Shown here: piece after piece, positions 6,419 through 10,812 of the stretch | Position numbering within the stretch: the first letter of the stretch is position 1 | Layout of the letters: each line of letters starts with the position of its first letter | Source of the DNA: JAHITU01 sp964486155 | Lineage (GTDB): Bacteria; Patescibacteriota; Minisyncoccia; Phycocordibacterales; UBA12079 | DNA: 11,482 nt | Reading direction: 5' to 3' | NCBI GenBank assembly: GCA_964486155.1 | Contig: CAZAKQ010000018.1 | Location: 1 to 11,482 of the forward strand | Made by a program: the position numbers and the translations under genes | Notes under the pieces: generated by a model | Told to the model about the DNA's origin: nothing | Seen by the model: only the letters and a program-made list of their open reading frames with translations | The model's database searches: none

Positions 6419-6458
6419 AATATTTTTCTTATGAGCGATAGCGAATTAGAAAAATATG

Positions 6459-6557
6459 ACCCCGTTTAACCTGTCTGCCGACAGGTAGGTTGAATTTCAT
6501 AGAAATTCAAAACATTTTATTTTTTGTTAAAAAAATAAAATAATATTTAACTGGGGT
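6459..6557. other. predicted four-way-junction element upstream of corA
   Basis: Closing stem: ACCCCG plus TTAA (6459-6469) pairs with TTAA plus TGGGGT (6547-6557), 10 of 11 positions including one G-T. Inside are three hairpins: CCTGTC/GACAGG (6470-6485, loop TGCC), TTGAATTTC/GAAATTCAA (6490-6510, loop ATA) and ATTTTATTTTTT/AAAAAATAAAAT (6514-6541, loop GTTA). The three arms are perfect stems of 6, 9 and 12 bp. It lies 41 nt upstream of corA, so it could be in that leader RNA, or it may be a palindromic mobile or DNA element. Confidence 0.5.
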
Positions 6558-6584
6558 GACTTCACTAATTTACTACTTGTTTTA

Positions 6585-6603
6585 ATGTTTTCGTATTTTA
6601 ATG
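6585..6603 (-). repeat. 19-bp dispersed repeat, copy 2
   Basis: Inverted copy of the 19-mer at 3963-3981. It is bracketed by TACTACTT (6571-6578) and its complement AAGTAGTA (6631-6638), so the repeat sits in the loop of a possible larger inverted repeat. Confidence 0.55.
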
Positions 6604-6678
6604 TTTTCTATTTTAACATAATAAATTAATAAGTAGTAGATAAAGTGTGGAAATAAATATTGTTAAACACTTACCAAT

Positions 6679-6707
6679 TTGATAAGTTTTCTATAATTTG
6701 AGATAAT
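6679..6707 (+). promoter_or_regulatory. promoter of the S41 peptidase gene
   Basis: TTGATA (6679-6684), 17-nt spacer, GATAAT (6702-6707). The start would be near 6713-6715, with the ATG at 6718, so the mRNA is leaderless or nearly so. A second TATAAT at 6692-6697 has no -35 at proper spacing. Confidence 0.6.
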
Positions 6708-6717
6708 ATATTCTGAA

Positions 6718-7965
6718 ATGAGAAAAACCAAAAATAAAAAAATCTTTTTTAAATTTCTAAAAAATATTTCCAAACAGATACCTCTAATTATAGCAGGGCT
6801 TATTTTAATAACCACTAGTTTTTTTCTAGGAATTAAATATGAAAATACACAAAATAATTTAAATCATATTTTAAACAAAGATTTAAATCAACCAAAAGAA
6901 ATAAGTTTTGATACCTTTTGGAAATCTTGGGAAATTTTAGATGAAAAATTCGTTAGTGATAACAAAGAAGAAATATTAGATCAAGATAAAATATGGGGAG
7001 CAATTAAAGGATTAGCTAATTCTTTTGAAGATCCCTATACTGTTTTTATGCCTCCTTCTGATTCAGCTATTTTTGAAAGTGATATTAAAGGAAATTTTGA
7101 AGGAGTAGGAATGGAGGTAGGAATTCGAGATAATACCTTAATGGTCATAGCTCCTTTAAAAGATACTCCCGCCGAAAGAGCAGGGATTAAACCTCAAGAC
7201 AAGATCTTAGAAATTGACGGAATCTCTACTTTAAATATGAGTACCAGTGAAGCAGTAAAGATAATCCGAGGAGAAAAGGGAACAGAAGTAATTTTATTAA
7301 TTGATAGAAAAGAAGAAAAAGAAAATATAGAAATATCTATTATCAGAGATGTAATTGACATTCCTACGATAAATACCGAAATTAAAGAAGACGTGTTTAT
7401 TATTCATCTATATAGTTTTACAGCAACTTCTCCTAATTTATTTAGAGATGCTTTACGAGAATTTATAGAAGCTAACACTAATAAATTAATTATTGATTTA
7501 AGAGGAAATCCAGGCGGTTATTTAGAAGTAGCTAATGATATAGCTAGTTGGTTTTTACCGATGGGAAAAGTGGTTGTAACTGAAAATTATGGAGAAAATA
7601 ATTCTGATAAAGTTCATTCTAGTAGAGGTTATAATATTTTCAATGATAAATTACAACTAGTTATCTTAATTAATGGGGGATCAGCTTCAGCTTCAGAAAT
7701 TTTAGCGGGAGCTTTACGAGATTACGGAAAAGCTACCTTAATAGGCACAAAATCTTTTGGGAAAGGATCTGTACAAGAATTAGTCAAAATTACTCCAGAA
7801 ACTTCTTTAAAAGTAACAGTAGCTAGATGGTTAACTCCTTTAGGTAATTCAATTTCTAAAGATGGATTAAGTCCAGACATTGAAGTAGAAATAACAATTG
7901 ACGACATCAAAGCAGGAAAAGATCCTCAGATAGAAAAAGCTATTGAATACCTTAAGAACAAATAG
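6718..7965 (+). CDS. S41 family C-terminal processing peptidase (CtpA/CtpB-like)
   Basis: Envelope serine protease that trims C-termini of exported proteins. A basic N-terminus is followed by one membrane span (about 21-38, uncleaved anchor likely). Next come a helical segment with SFEDPYTVFMPP (102-113), a PDZ domain (about 122-205, GVGMEVG...GIKPQDKILEIDG), and the S41 catalytic core. Core motifs: LIIDLRGNPGG (257-267), GGSASASEILAGALRDYG (320-337), GTKSFGKGSVQ (343-353). The Ser/Lys dyad would be S324 and K349 with Q353, at the same spacing as B. subtilis CtpB. 415 aa is normal. There is no Shine-Dalgarno; the promoter sits at leaderless spacing. The stop is TAG. It is divergent from corA. 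Substrate unknown. Confidence 0.95.
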   Translation: MRKTKNKKIFFKFLKNISKQIPLIIAGLILITTSFFLGIKYENTQNNLNHILNKDLNQPKEISFDTFWKSWEILDEKFVSDNKEEILDQDKIWGAIKGLANSFEDPYTVFMPPSDSAIFESDIKGNFEGVGMEVGIRDNTLMVIAPLKDTPAERAGIKPQDKILEIDGISTLNMSTSEAVKIIRGEKGTEVILLIDRKEEKENIEISIIRDVIDIPTINTEIKEDVFIIHLYSFTATSPNLFRDALREFIEANTNKLIIDLRGNPGGYLEVANDIASWFLPMGKVVVTENYGENNSDKVHSSRGYNIFNDKLQLVILINGGSASASEILAGALRDYGKATLIGTKSFGKGSVQELVKITPETSLKVTVARWLTPLGNSISKDGLSPDIEVEITIDDIKAGKDPQIEKAIEYLKNK

Positions 7966-7986
7966 AACTCCCCTTGATTTATTTTT

Positions 7987-8018
7987 AAAAACAACTACTA
8001 TTTAAATAGTTGTTTTTT
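7987..8018 (+). terminator. terminator after the S41 peptidase gene
   Basis: AAAAACAACTA (7987-7997) pairs with TAGTTGTTTTT (8007-8017) around a 9-nt loop, ending in six T. It lies 21 nt after the stop codon. Confidence 0.8.
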
Positions 8019-8028
8019 AATTTATAAT
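8001..8028 (+). promoter_or_regulatory. promoter of the 42-aa membrane protein gene
   Basis: TATAAT (8023-8028) with a partial -35 TTTAAA (8001-8006) at 16 nt, the latter inside the preceding terminator. The start would be near 8035, directly before the AAGGAG ribosome binding site, the same compact layout as the 20-aa peptide gene. Confidence 0.5.
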
Positions 8029-8049
8029 TTATCAAAAAAGGAGTAATTT

Positions 8050-8178
8050 ATGTTAATTATTAGTGTAATATTAGGAGTTTCTATTTTATTTAATTTCTAT
8101 ATTTTTTATAGAGTTATAAAAATAGAAAGAAAAATTGAAGGGATTGCTTATGAAGAAATTCTTGATGGAAGTGAATAA
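8050..8178 (+). CDS. 42-aa single-span membrane protein
   Basis: Small protein beginning MLIISVILGVSILFNFYIFY, one hydrophobic helix of about 20 residues. A positively charged stretch follows (RVIKIERKIE), then an acidic C-terminus (EEILDGSE). The charge pattern suggests the N-terminus is outside and the basic side cytosolic. It is supported by AAGGAG (8038-8043) 6 nt before the ATG and an upstream TATAAT. It starts 85 nt after the S41 peptidase gene, beyond its terminator, so it is probably transcribed separately. I recognise no family. Small one-span proteins of this kind can be regulators or subunits of membrane complexes, including proteases, but nothing in the sequence shows that here. 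Confidence 0.65.
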   Translation: MLIISVILGVSILFNFYIFYRVIKIERKIEGIAYEEILDGSE

Positions 8179-8179
8179 A

Positions 8180-8290
8180 ATGCCAAATAAAAAAATCAGA
8201 GTTACTAAATGTGTGTACCTAAAACAATTTTAAAACTATTCCTGATATAAAAGCTATCGCTGATTTTTGAAAATTAGAAGATTATGATTA
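8180..8290 (+). pseudogene. possible decayed small reading frame
   Basis: An ATG 1 nt after the 42-aa gene opens MPNKKIRVTKCVYLKQF and then stops (TAA at 8231-8233). In another frame the sequence continues with protein-like text, KTIPDIKAIADF, stop (TGA), KLEDYD, stop (TAA). This looks like one short gene broken by a frameshift and stop codons, perhaps once co-translated with the upstream gene. No family recognised. The alternative is that only the 17-codon frame, or nothing, is real. Confidence 0.3.
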
Positions 8291-8295
8291 ATCTC

Positions 8296-8324
8296 TTGCA
8301 TTTTGTTTTAAAAAATAGTATATT
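8296..8324 (+). promoter_or_regulatory. promoter of putative ncRNA 1
   Basis: TTGCAT (8296-8301), 17-nt spacer, TATATT (8319-8324). The expected start is about 8331, exactly where a 9-bp stem of the putative RNA begins. No reading frame follows that could explain the promoter. Confidence 0.65.
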
Positions 8325-8330
8325 AACTAT

Positions 8331-8604
8331 CAGTAGAGTTTTTGAAACTAATTTGGGTTGTGGATGGGAACGATAGACACAACCAACTACCAATTGACCG
8401 TATTTACATTTCTTGGATAGCTTCTAAGTAAAATTTAAATAATGGGTATACCCTGAAAAAAAGGCAGGTAGAAAATGAAAAAAGCCTAATATTGACTCTG
8501 CTGCAGCTGCAATACTGAACGATTTTAAGCAAGAGGATTGATAATCTACTTAAAATCGTTCAGTCACCACCTTTCATACATTTATGCTATGAGAGGTATT
8601 TTTA
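8331..8604 (+). ncRNA. putative structured ncRNA 1 (about 270 nt)
   Basis: No gene lies here, but a promoter, folded body and terminator line up. The 5' end CAGTAGAGT (8331-8339) pairs with ACTCTGCTG (8485-8493), closing a large domain. Inside are GGTTGTG/CACAACC (8356-8384, extended by AATTTGG and CCAATT), TTTAC/GTAAA with an inner TTGGA/TCTAA, GGGTATACCC (8444-8453) and AGGC/GCCT. After the closing stem come the TGCAGCTGCA palindrome and a perfect 16-bp stem starting ACTGAACGATTTTAAG (8514-8529 with 8549-8564). ACCTTTCATA/TATGAGAGGT (8569-8597) plus ATTTTTA looks like its terminator. I found no tmRNA, RNase P or SRP RNA signature. Family unknown. Confidence 0.5.
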
Positions 8605-8633
8605 TTGACAAAAAATTGTTAAAAAGTTATTCT
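8605..8633 (+). promoter_or_regulatory. consensus promoter of putative ncRNA 2
   Basis: TTGACA (8605-8610, full consensus), 17-nt spacer, TATTCT (8628-8633). It is the only perfect -35 at ideal spacing noted in the window. The start would be about 8640. The following ATG (8651) reads only Met-Gly-stop, so it does not serve a protein. Confidence 0.7.
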
Positions 8634-8639
8634 TAAAGT

Positions 8640-8776
8640 AGGAATAATTTATGGGTTAATTAAGAGTCCCACCTTATATCATTTAATTTTCCTTGATGTA
8701 AGCCATTTTGACCACTAATCAAAAAAACTTTTAATTAACCCGCCCCTTTCTAGTAATTTTTTAGAAGGGTTTTTTG
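8640..8776 (+). ncRNA. putative Y-shaped ncRNA 2 (about 136 nt)
   Basis: A three-way junction. The outer stem of 14 bp (8653-8666 with 8728-8741, one G-U) begins GGGTTAATTAAGAG. Hairpin one is CTTATATCA/TGATGTAAG (8673-8702, one G-U, 12-nt loop). Hairpin two is TTTTGA/TCAAAA (8706-8724, 7-nt loop CCACTAA). The junction strand after the outer stem reads TCCCAC. A separate intrinsic terminator follows. Together with the TTGACA promoter this makes a complete small-RNA gene without a reading frame. Size and stable closing stem would suit a housekeeping or regulatory RNA. It lacks the SRP RNA core motif and is too short for 6S. Family unknown. Confidence 0.55.
8744..8775 (+). terminator. terminator of putative ncRNA 2
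   Basis: CCC then TTCTA (8744-8752, one bulged T) pairs with TAGAAGGG (8762-8769), followed by six T (8770-8775). Confidence 0.75.
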
Positions 8777-8842
8777 TTTGCAAAATACTACTTTATATAA
8801 TAAACTAGTTGGATAAAAGATAGATTATACAAATTAAATCTA

Positions 8843-9045
8843 TATAATCATTTCTGAGTGAGAGTAAAATTACCCACTCACCCAGTAGAAAAGAGTTATT
8901 AAAAAAATAATAAGAATTGAAAGTTTTATCTTAATATTGATTAGGACAACACTTTCATGGGTGAGGGGTTAAGATTTTCTAACCTGCCGGCAGGCAGGAA
9001 TAAATCTTTCTCGCTTTGCTCAAAAATTCATTAAGAAAATCTATA
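8843..9045 (+). promoter_or_regulatory. putative folded leader of rplI
   Basis: A TATAAT (8843-8848, weak -35) would start RNA near 8855, about 190 nt before rplI. CACTCA (8875-8880) can pair with TGAGTG (8855-8860); the overlapping CTCACCCA (8877-8884) can instead pair with TGGGTGAG (8958-8965), which stacks on TGAAAGT/ACTTTCA (8918-8957). Further on, AAGATTT (8971-8977) can pair with AAATCTT (9002-9008); the overlapping GATTTTCT (8973-8980) can pair with AGAAAATC (9034-9041), just before the rplI ATG. The palindrome CCTGCCGGCAGG (8983-8994) lies in between. Two successive either-or pairings suggest a switch or an autoregulatory ribosomal-protein leader, but this is unproven. Confidence 0.4.
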
Positions 9046-9492
9046 ATGAAAGTAATACTACTACAAGACATTGCAAAAATAGGAAAAAAATTTGATATTA
9101 AAGAAGTGGCAAATGGATATGCTCTTAATTTTTTATTTCCTAAACAACAAGCTAAATTAGCTACAGACAAAGCCGTTAAAGAAATACAAGAAGAAAAGAA
9201 AAAATATCAAGAAATATTAAAATTAAAAAATGAAAAATTAAAAGAAATTATCAACAATATAAAAGAATCTAAAATTGAAATTTCAACTAATATCAATGAA
9301 GAAGGTAAATTATTTGCAGGGATAGGAGTTAAAACAATTGCTAAAGCTATATTAGACAAAACAGGAGAAACTATTGATTCTGAAATTTTAGAATTAAAAA
9401 ATCCTATTAAAGAAATAGGAGAGCATGAAATCGGTATTAAGATAGAAGACAAGATAATTAAATTAACTGTTGAAGTAAAAGCCAATAAATAA
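9046..9492 (+). CDS. rplI: 50S ribosomal protein L9
   Basis: bL9, which binds 23S rRNA at the base of the L1 stalk. The N-terminal domain begins MKVILLQDIAKIGKKFDIKE and continues VANGYALNFLFPKQQA, the family signature of L9. A long charged helix (about 40-75) connects to the C-terminal domain, which has KLFAGIGVKTIAKAI (family G-x-L-F-G-S-V-T region). 148 aa is normal. The frame is open back to TTG at 9016, but the conserved N-terminus fixes the start at 9046. The upstream AAGAAA is a weak ribosome binding site and may be covered by leader pairing. L9 is reported missing from some CPR lineages, so its presence helps placement. It is convergent with rpmA. Confidence 0.97.
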   Translation: MKVILLQDIAKIGKKFDIKEVANGYALNFLFPKQQAKLATDKAVKEIQEEKKKYQEILKLKNEKLKEIINNIKESKIEISTNINEEGKLFAGIGVKTIAKAILDKTGETIDSEILELKNPIKEIGEHEIGIKIEDKIIKLTVEVKANK

Positions 9493-9499
9493 AATTTCA

Positions 9500-9541
9500 A
9501 AAAATAAAAAATTCACACAAATGTGTGAATTTTTTATTTTT
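9500..9541. terminator. bidirectional terminator between rplI and rpmA
   Basis: Perfect 20-bp inverted repeat, 9500-9519 with 9522-9541, loop of two A. The core is ATTCACACA/TGTGTGAAT, flanked by A-rich and T-rich arms giving T-tracts on both strands. It serves rplI (+) and rpmA (-); the right arm overlaps the rpmA stop codon. Confidence 0.9.
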
Positions 9542-9812
9542 ATATAATGTTTGCTACTTTTCGTCTTTTTGTAGATCCATCAAAACTTTTTTTTCTTTTT
9601 TCTGTAAACTTAATCTTTCCTTCTTTTACTGCAAAAAGAGTATGATCTTTTCCTACTCTTACATTTTTTCCAGCTAATATTTTAGTACCTCTTTGACGCA
9701 CTATAATAGAACCTACTTTTGCAGGTTGTCCATCATATAATTTAGTACCAAGATATTGTGGGCCTGAATCTCTAAGATTTTTTGCTGATCCTGCAGCTTT
9801 TTTATGTGACAT
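9540..9812 (-). CDS. rpmA: 50S ribosomal protein L27
   Basis: bL27, whose N-terminal tail reaches towards the peptidyl-transferase centre. The N-terminus MSHKKAAGSAKNLRDSGPQYLG matches the family pattern (AHKKAGGS...RDS...LG), followed by GSIIVRQRGTKI and a basic C-terminus (KRRKVANII). 90 aa is normal. There is no cleavable N-terminal extension of the Firmicutes type. No Shine-Dalgarno; a minus-strand promoter-like pair at 9832-9859 gives a leader of about 13 nt. It is separated from rplU, its usual operon partner. Confidence 0.97.
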   Translation of the reverse strand: MSHKKAAGSAKNLRDSGPQYLGTKLYDGQPAKVGSIIVRQRGTKILAGKNVRVGKDHTLFAVKEGKIKFTEKRKKSFDGSTKRRKVANII

Positions 9813-9830
9813 ATTTTTAAGGAGTGAAAC

Positions 9831-9997
9831 GACTATATCTATGATATAAACTTCCTCAACTCGGTAATATGAAAAATCTATTTTTCATGTTACTCTCGTT
9901 CTACGTAGTTTATAAAAATAGTCATCCGCCTCAGGCGGATAATATCTTAGTCATTATCGCTCTAGGCGGATAATATCAAAGATATTATTGCTCACTA
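9831..9997. other. structured element upstream of rpmA
   Basis: Layered inverted repeats: GACTAT/ATAGTC (9831-9836, 9918-9923); TATAAAC/GTTTATA (9845-9851, 9908-9914); a 13-bp hairpin starting GTAATATG (9864-9876 with 9881-9893, one G-U, loop TCTA); ATCCGCC TCA GGCGGAT (9924-9940). Then two direct copies of GGCGGATAATATC (9934-9946, 9965-9977), the second making an ATAATATC/GATATTAT hairpin. TATATC/GATATA (9834-9848) competes with the outer stems. It could be an extended rpmA leader or a palindromic repeat insertion. Confidence 0.5.
9832..9859 (-). promoter_or_regulatory. rpmA promoter
   Basis: Minus strand: TTGAGG (9854-9859), 16-nt spacer, TATAGT (9832-9837). The start would be about 9825, giving a 13-nt leader without Shine-Dalgarno. 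If it is used, most of the structured element lies upstream of the RNA. Confidence 0.5.
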
Positions 9998-10032
9998 GTT
10001 ATTTTTTTTAACAAAATTTAAAAAATTAATGA

Positions 10033-10038
10033 TATAAT
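10033..10038 (+). promoter_or_regulatory. -10 box for the membrane-anchored protein gene
   Basis: Perfect TATAAT 22 nt before the ATG at 10061. The only -35-like sequence, TTAACA at 10008-10013, is 19 nt away, which is long. Confidence 0.4.
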
Positions 10039-10060
10039 GGTATCAATAATAATTTAACTG

Positions 10061-10486
10061 ATGCAAAGTATAAAAGAAAAACTAAATAAAATCAAGATAA
10101 AAGGGGATAGACTAATTGAAAATAACCAGTTTTTTAATTTGATTTTAATTATTTTAATAGCTTTTTCATCTTTTGGATTAGGAAGATTGTCTTATTTAGA
10201 AGAAAAACAAACTCCTATTACTTTAATTACTGAAAATTTAAAAAATCAAAATTTAGCCTCTATAAACTCTTCCCAACAACTTGGAAGCATGGCTTCCAAG
10301 TCAATAACAAACAAACCTTTATTATCGACGGGGAAGTATGTTGCTTCTAAAAACAGTAAACTTTACCATGCTCCTTGGTGTTCTGGAGCCCAAAGAATAA
10401 AAGATGAAAATAAGATATGGTTTCAAACAAAAGAAGAAGCTGAAGCTAGCGGAAGAACTCCAGCATCAAATTGCAAAGGAATATAA
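10061..10486 (+). CDS. membrane-anchored protein with small Cys/His (Ada-like metal-binding) domain
   Basis: 141 aa. A short charged N-terminus (1-24) is followed by one membrane span (about 25-41), a low-complexity linker (45-90) and a compact C-terminal domain (92-140). That domain carries YHAPWCSGAQRI, then WFQTKEEAEASGRTPASNCKG. The spacing Y-H-x-P-x-C ... EEA ... G-x-x-P-x-x-x-C-K resembles the small zinc-ribbon-like domain found at the end of exported proteins and nucleases and often called Ada-like metal-binding. Likely ligands are H103, C107 and C138. The domain would lie outside the cytoplasmic membrane. Function unknown. No Shine-Dalgarno. The linker contains a perfect 9-bp palindromic hairpin in its coding sequence. 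Confidence 0.75.
   Translation: MQSIKEKLNKIKIKGDRLIENNQFFNLILIILIAFSSFGLGRLSYLEEKQTPITLITENLKNQNLASINSSQQLGSMASKSITNKPLLSTGKYVASKNSKLYHAPWCSGAQRIKDENKIWFQTKEEAEASGRTPASNCKGI
10280..10300. repeat. palindrome inside a coding region
   Basis: CTTGGAAGC (10280-10288) pairs perfectly with GCTTCCAAG (10292-10300), loop ATG. It encodes the linker residues LGSMASK of the membrane-anchored protein. Confidence 0.6.
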
Positions 10487-10487
10487 C

Positions 10488-10512
10488 AAAAAATTGTTAA
10501 CAACAATTTTTT
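10488..10512 (+). terminator. terminator of the membrane-anchored protein gene
   Basis: AAAAAATTGTT / AACAATTTTTT, 11 bp with an AAC loop and six T, starting 2 nt after the stop codon. It is very similar in build to the hairpin after dnaB (2417-2441). Confidence 0.85.
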
Positions 10513-10576
10513 GAATTATAAATTTTAGATTTTAAATTTTAAATTAAAATTTAGTATGTATTATGGCGGCAAATGA
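10513..10576. repeat. AT-rich degenerate repeat module
   Basis: A tract of alternating TTTTAAATT- and AAATT-type units followed by AGTATGTATTATGG. A similar tract plus TATGTATTA-type units flanks the dnaB terminator (2386-2480), and shorter relatives lie at 1614-1660 and 4042-4074. I see no gene in it. Confidence 0.45.
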
Positions 10577-10620
10577 AATAAAAACTATCCAAATTTAATA
10601 ATAATCAAATTGGGATAGTT
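10577..10620 (-). terminator. terminator of the accessory operon
   Basis: On the minus strand AACTATCC (10613-10620) pairs with GGATAGTT (10583-10590), plus 5 further pairs across one mismatch, followed by a T-rich run. It lies 13 nt after the last stop codon of the operon. Confidence 0.75.
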
Positions 10621-10632
10621 CGCTTTTATTTA

Positions 10633-10812
10633 TTAACAAAAAGGTCCTTTCAACACCTTATACAAAAATGAATCAGGCCATTGTGTAGAAGCTCTCTCAA
10701 AAAACTCTTCAGCTTCTTTTTCTTGTCCCTAAAGAAAAGCAGCAATTTGAGATTTACCCTCTCGGTTAATTATTACGATTCTTGAATAAATAAATTTCTT
10801 GTTATCATCCAT
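10633..10812 (-). pseudogene. 59-codon reading frame interrupted by TAG
   Basis: Begins with an ATG at 10812 preceded by AGGAGG (10817-10822, spacing 4). It reads MDDNKKFIYSRIVIINREG and on to AAFL, then TAG at 10729-10731 (codon 28). It continues in the same frame with GQEKEAEEFFERASTQWPDS and a Cys-ending tail to TAA at 10633. The downstream half looks like real coding sequence (amphipathic, EKEAEEFFERA), and CAG to TAG is a single change. It could be a recent pseudogene, a sequencing error, a 27-aa peptide, or a frame with stop-codon readthrough. It overlaps the end of the upstream 142-aa gene by 8 nt, a normal coupled arrangement. No family recognised. Confidence 0.55.

Noticed and set aside
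6692..6697. TATAAT as the -10 of the S41 peptidase gene
   Set aside because: Only 7 nt separate it from TTGATA; GATAAT at 6702-6707 has the proper 17-nt spacing.
8200..8290. Alternative code (UGA = Gly, as in Gracilibacteria/Absconditabacteria) suggested by IADF-TGA-KLEDYD
   Set aside because: The long genes dnaB, cysS and the S41 peptidase contain no in-frame TGA, and a TAA also interrupts this frame.
8470..8605. Possible tmRNA, because of the alanine-like GCT-GCA-GCT-GCA run
   Set aside because: No TTCGAC 5' motif, no T-arm GTTCGA, no CCA end and no tag frame ending in a stop after the alanine codons.
8331..8776. RNase P RNA, SRP RNA or 6S RNA
   Set aside because: None of the conserved strings (GAGGAAAGTC, ACAGAA, GGAAG...AGCAG) is present, and the paired architecture differs.
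9016..9045. TTG start giving L9 ten extra residues
   Set aside because: The conserved L9 N-terminus begins at the ATG at 9046; the extension is in the predicted leader hairpin region.
9042..9047. TATAAT overlapping the rplI ATG as a promoter
   Set aside because: It would start RNA inside the gene; a chance result of the ATA-ATG junction.
9821..9849. Plus-strand Shine-Dalgarno (AAGGAG) and ATG upstream of the structured element
   Set aside because: The ATG reads only two codons before a stop, and the spacing is too long.
9934..9997. CRISPR array
   Set aside because: Only two imperfect 31-33-nt units with no distinct spacers and no cas genes.
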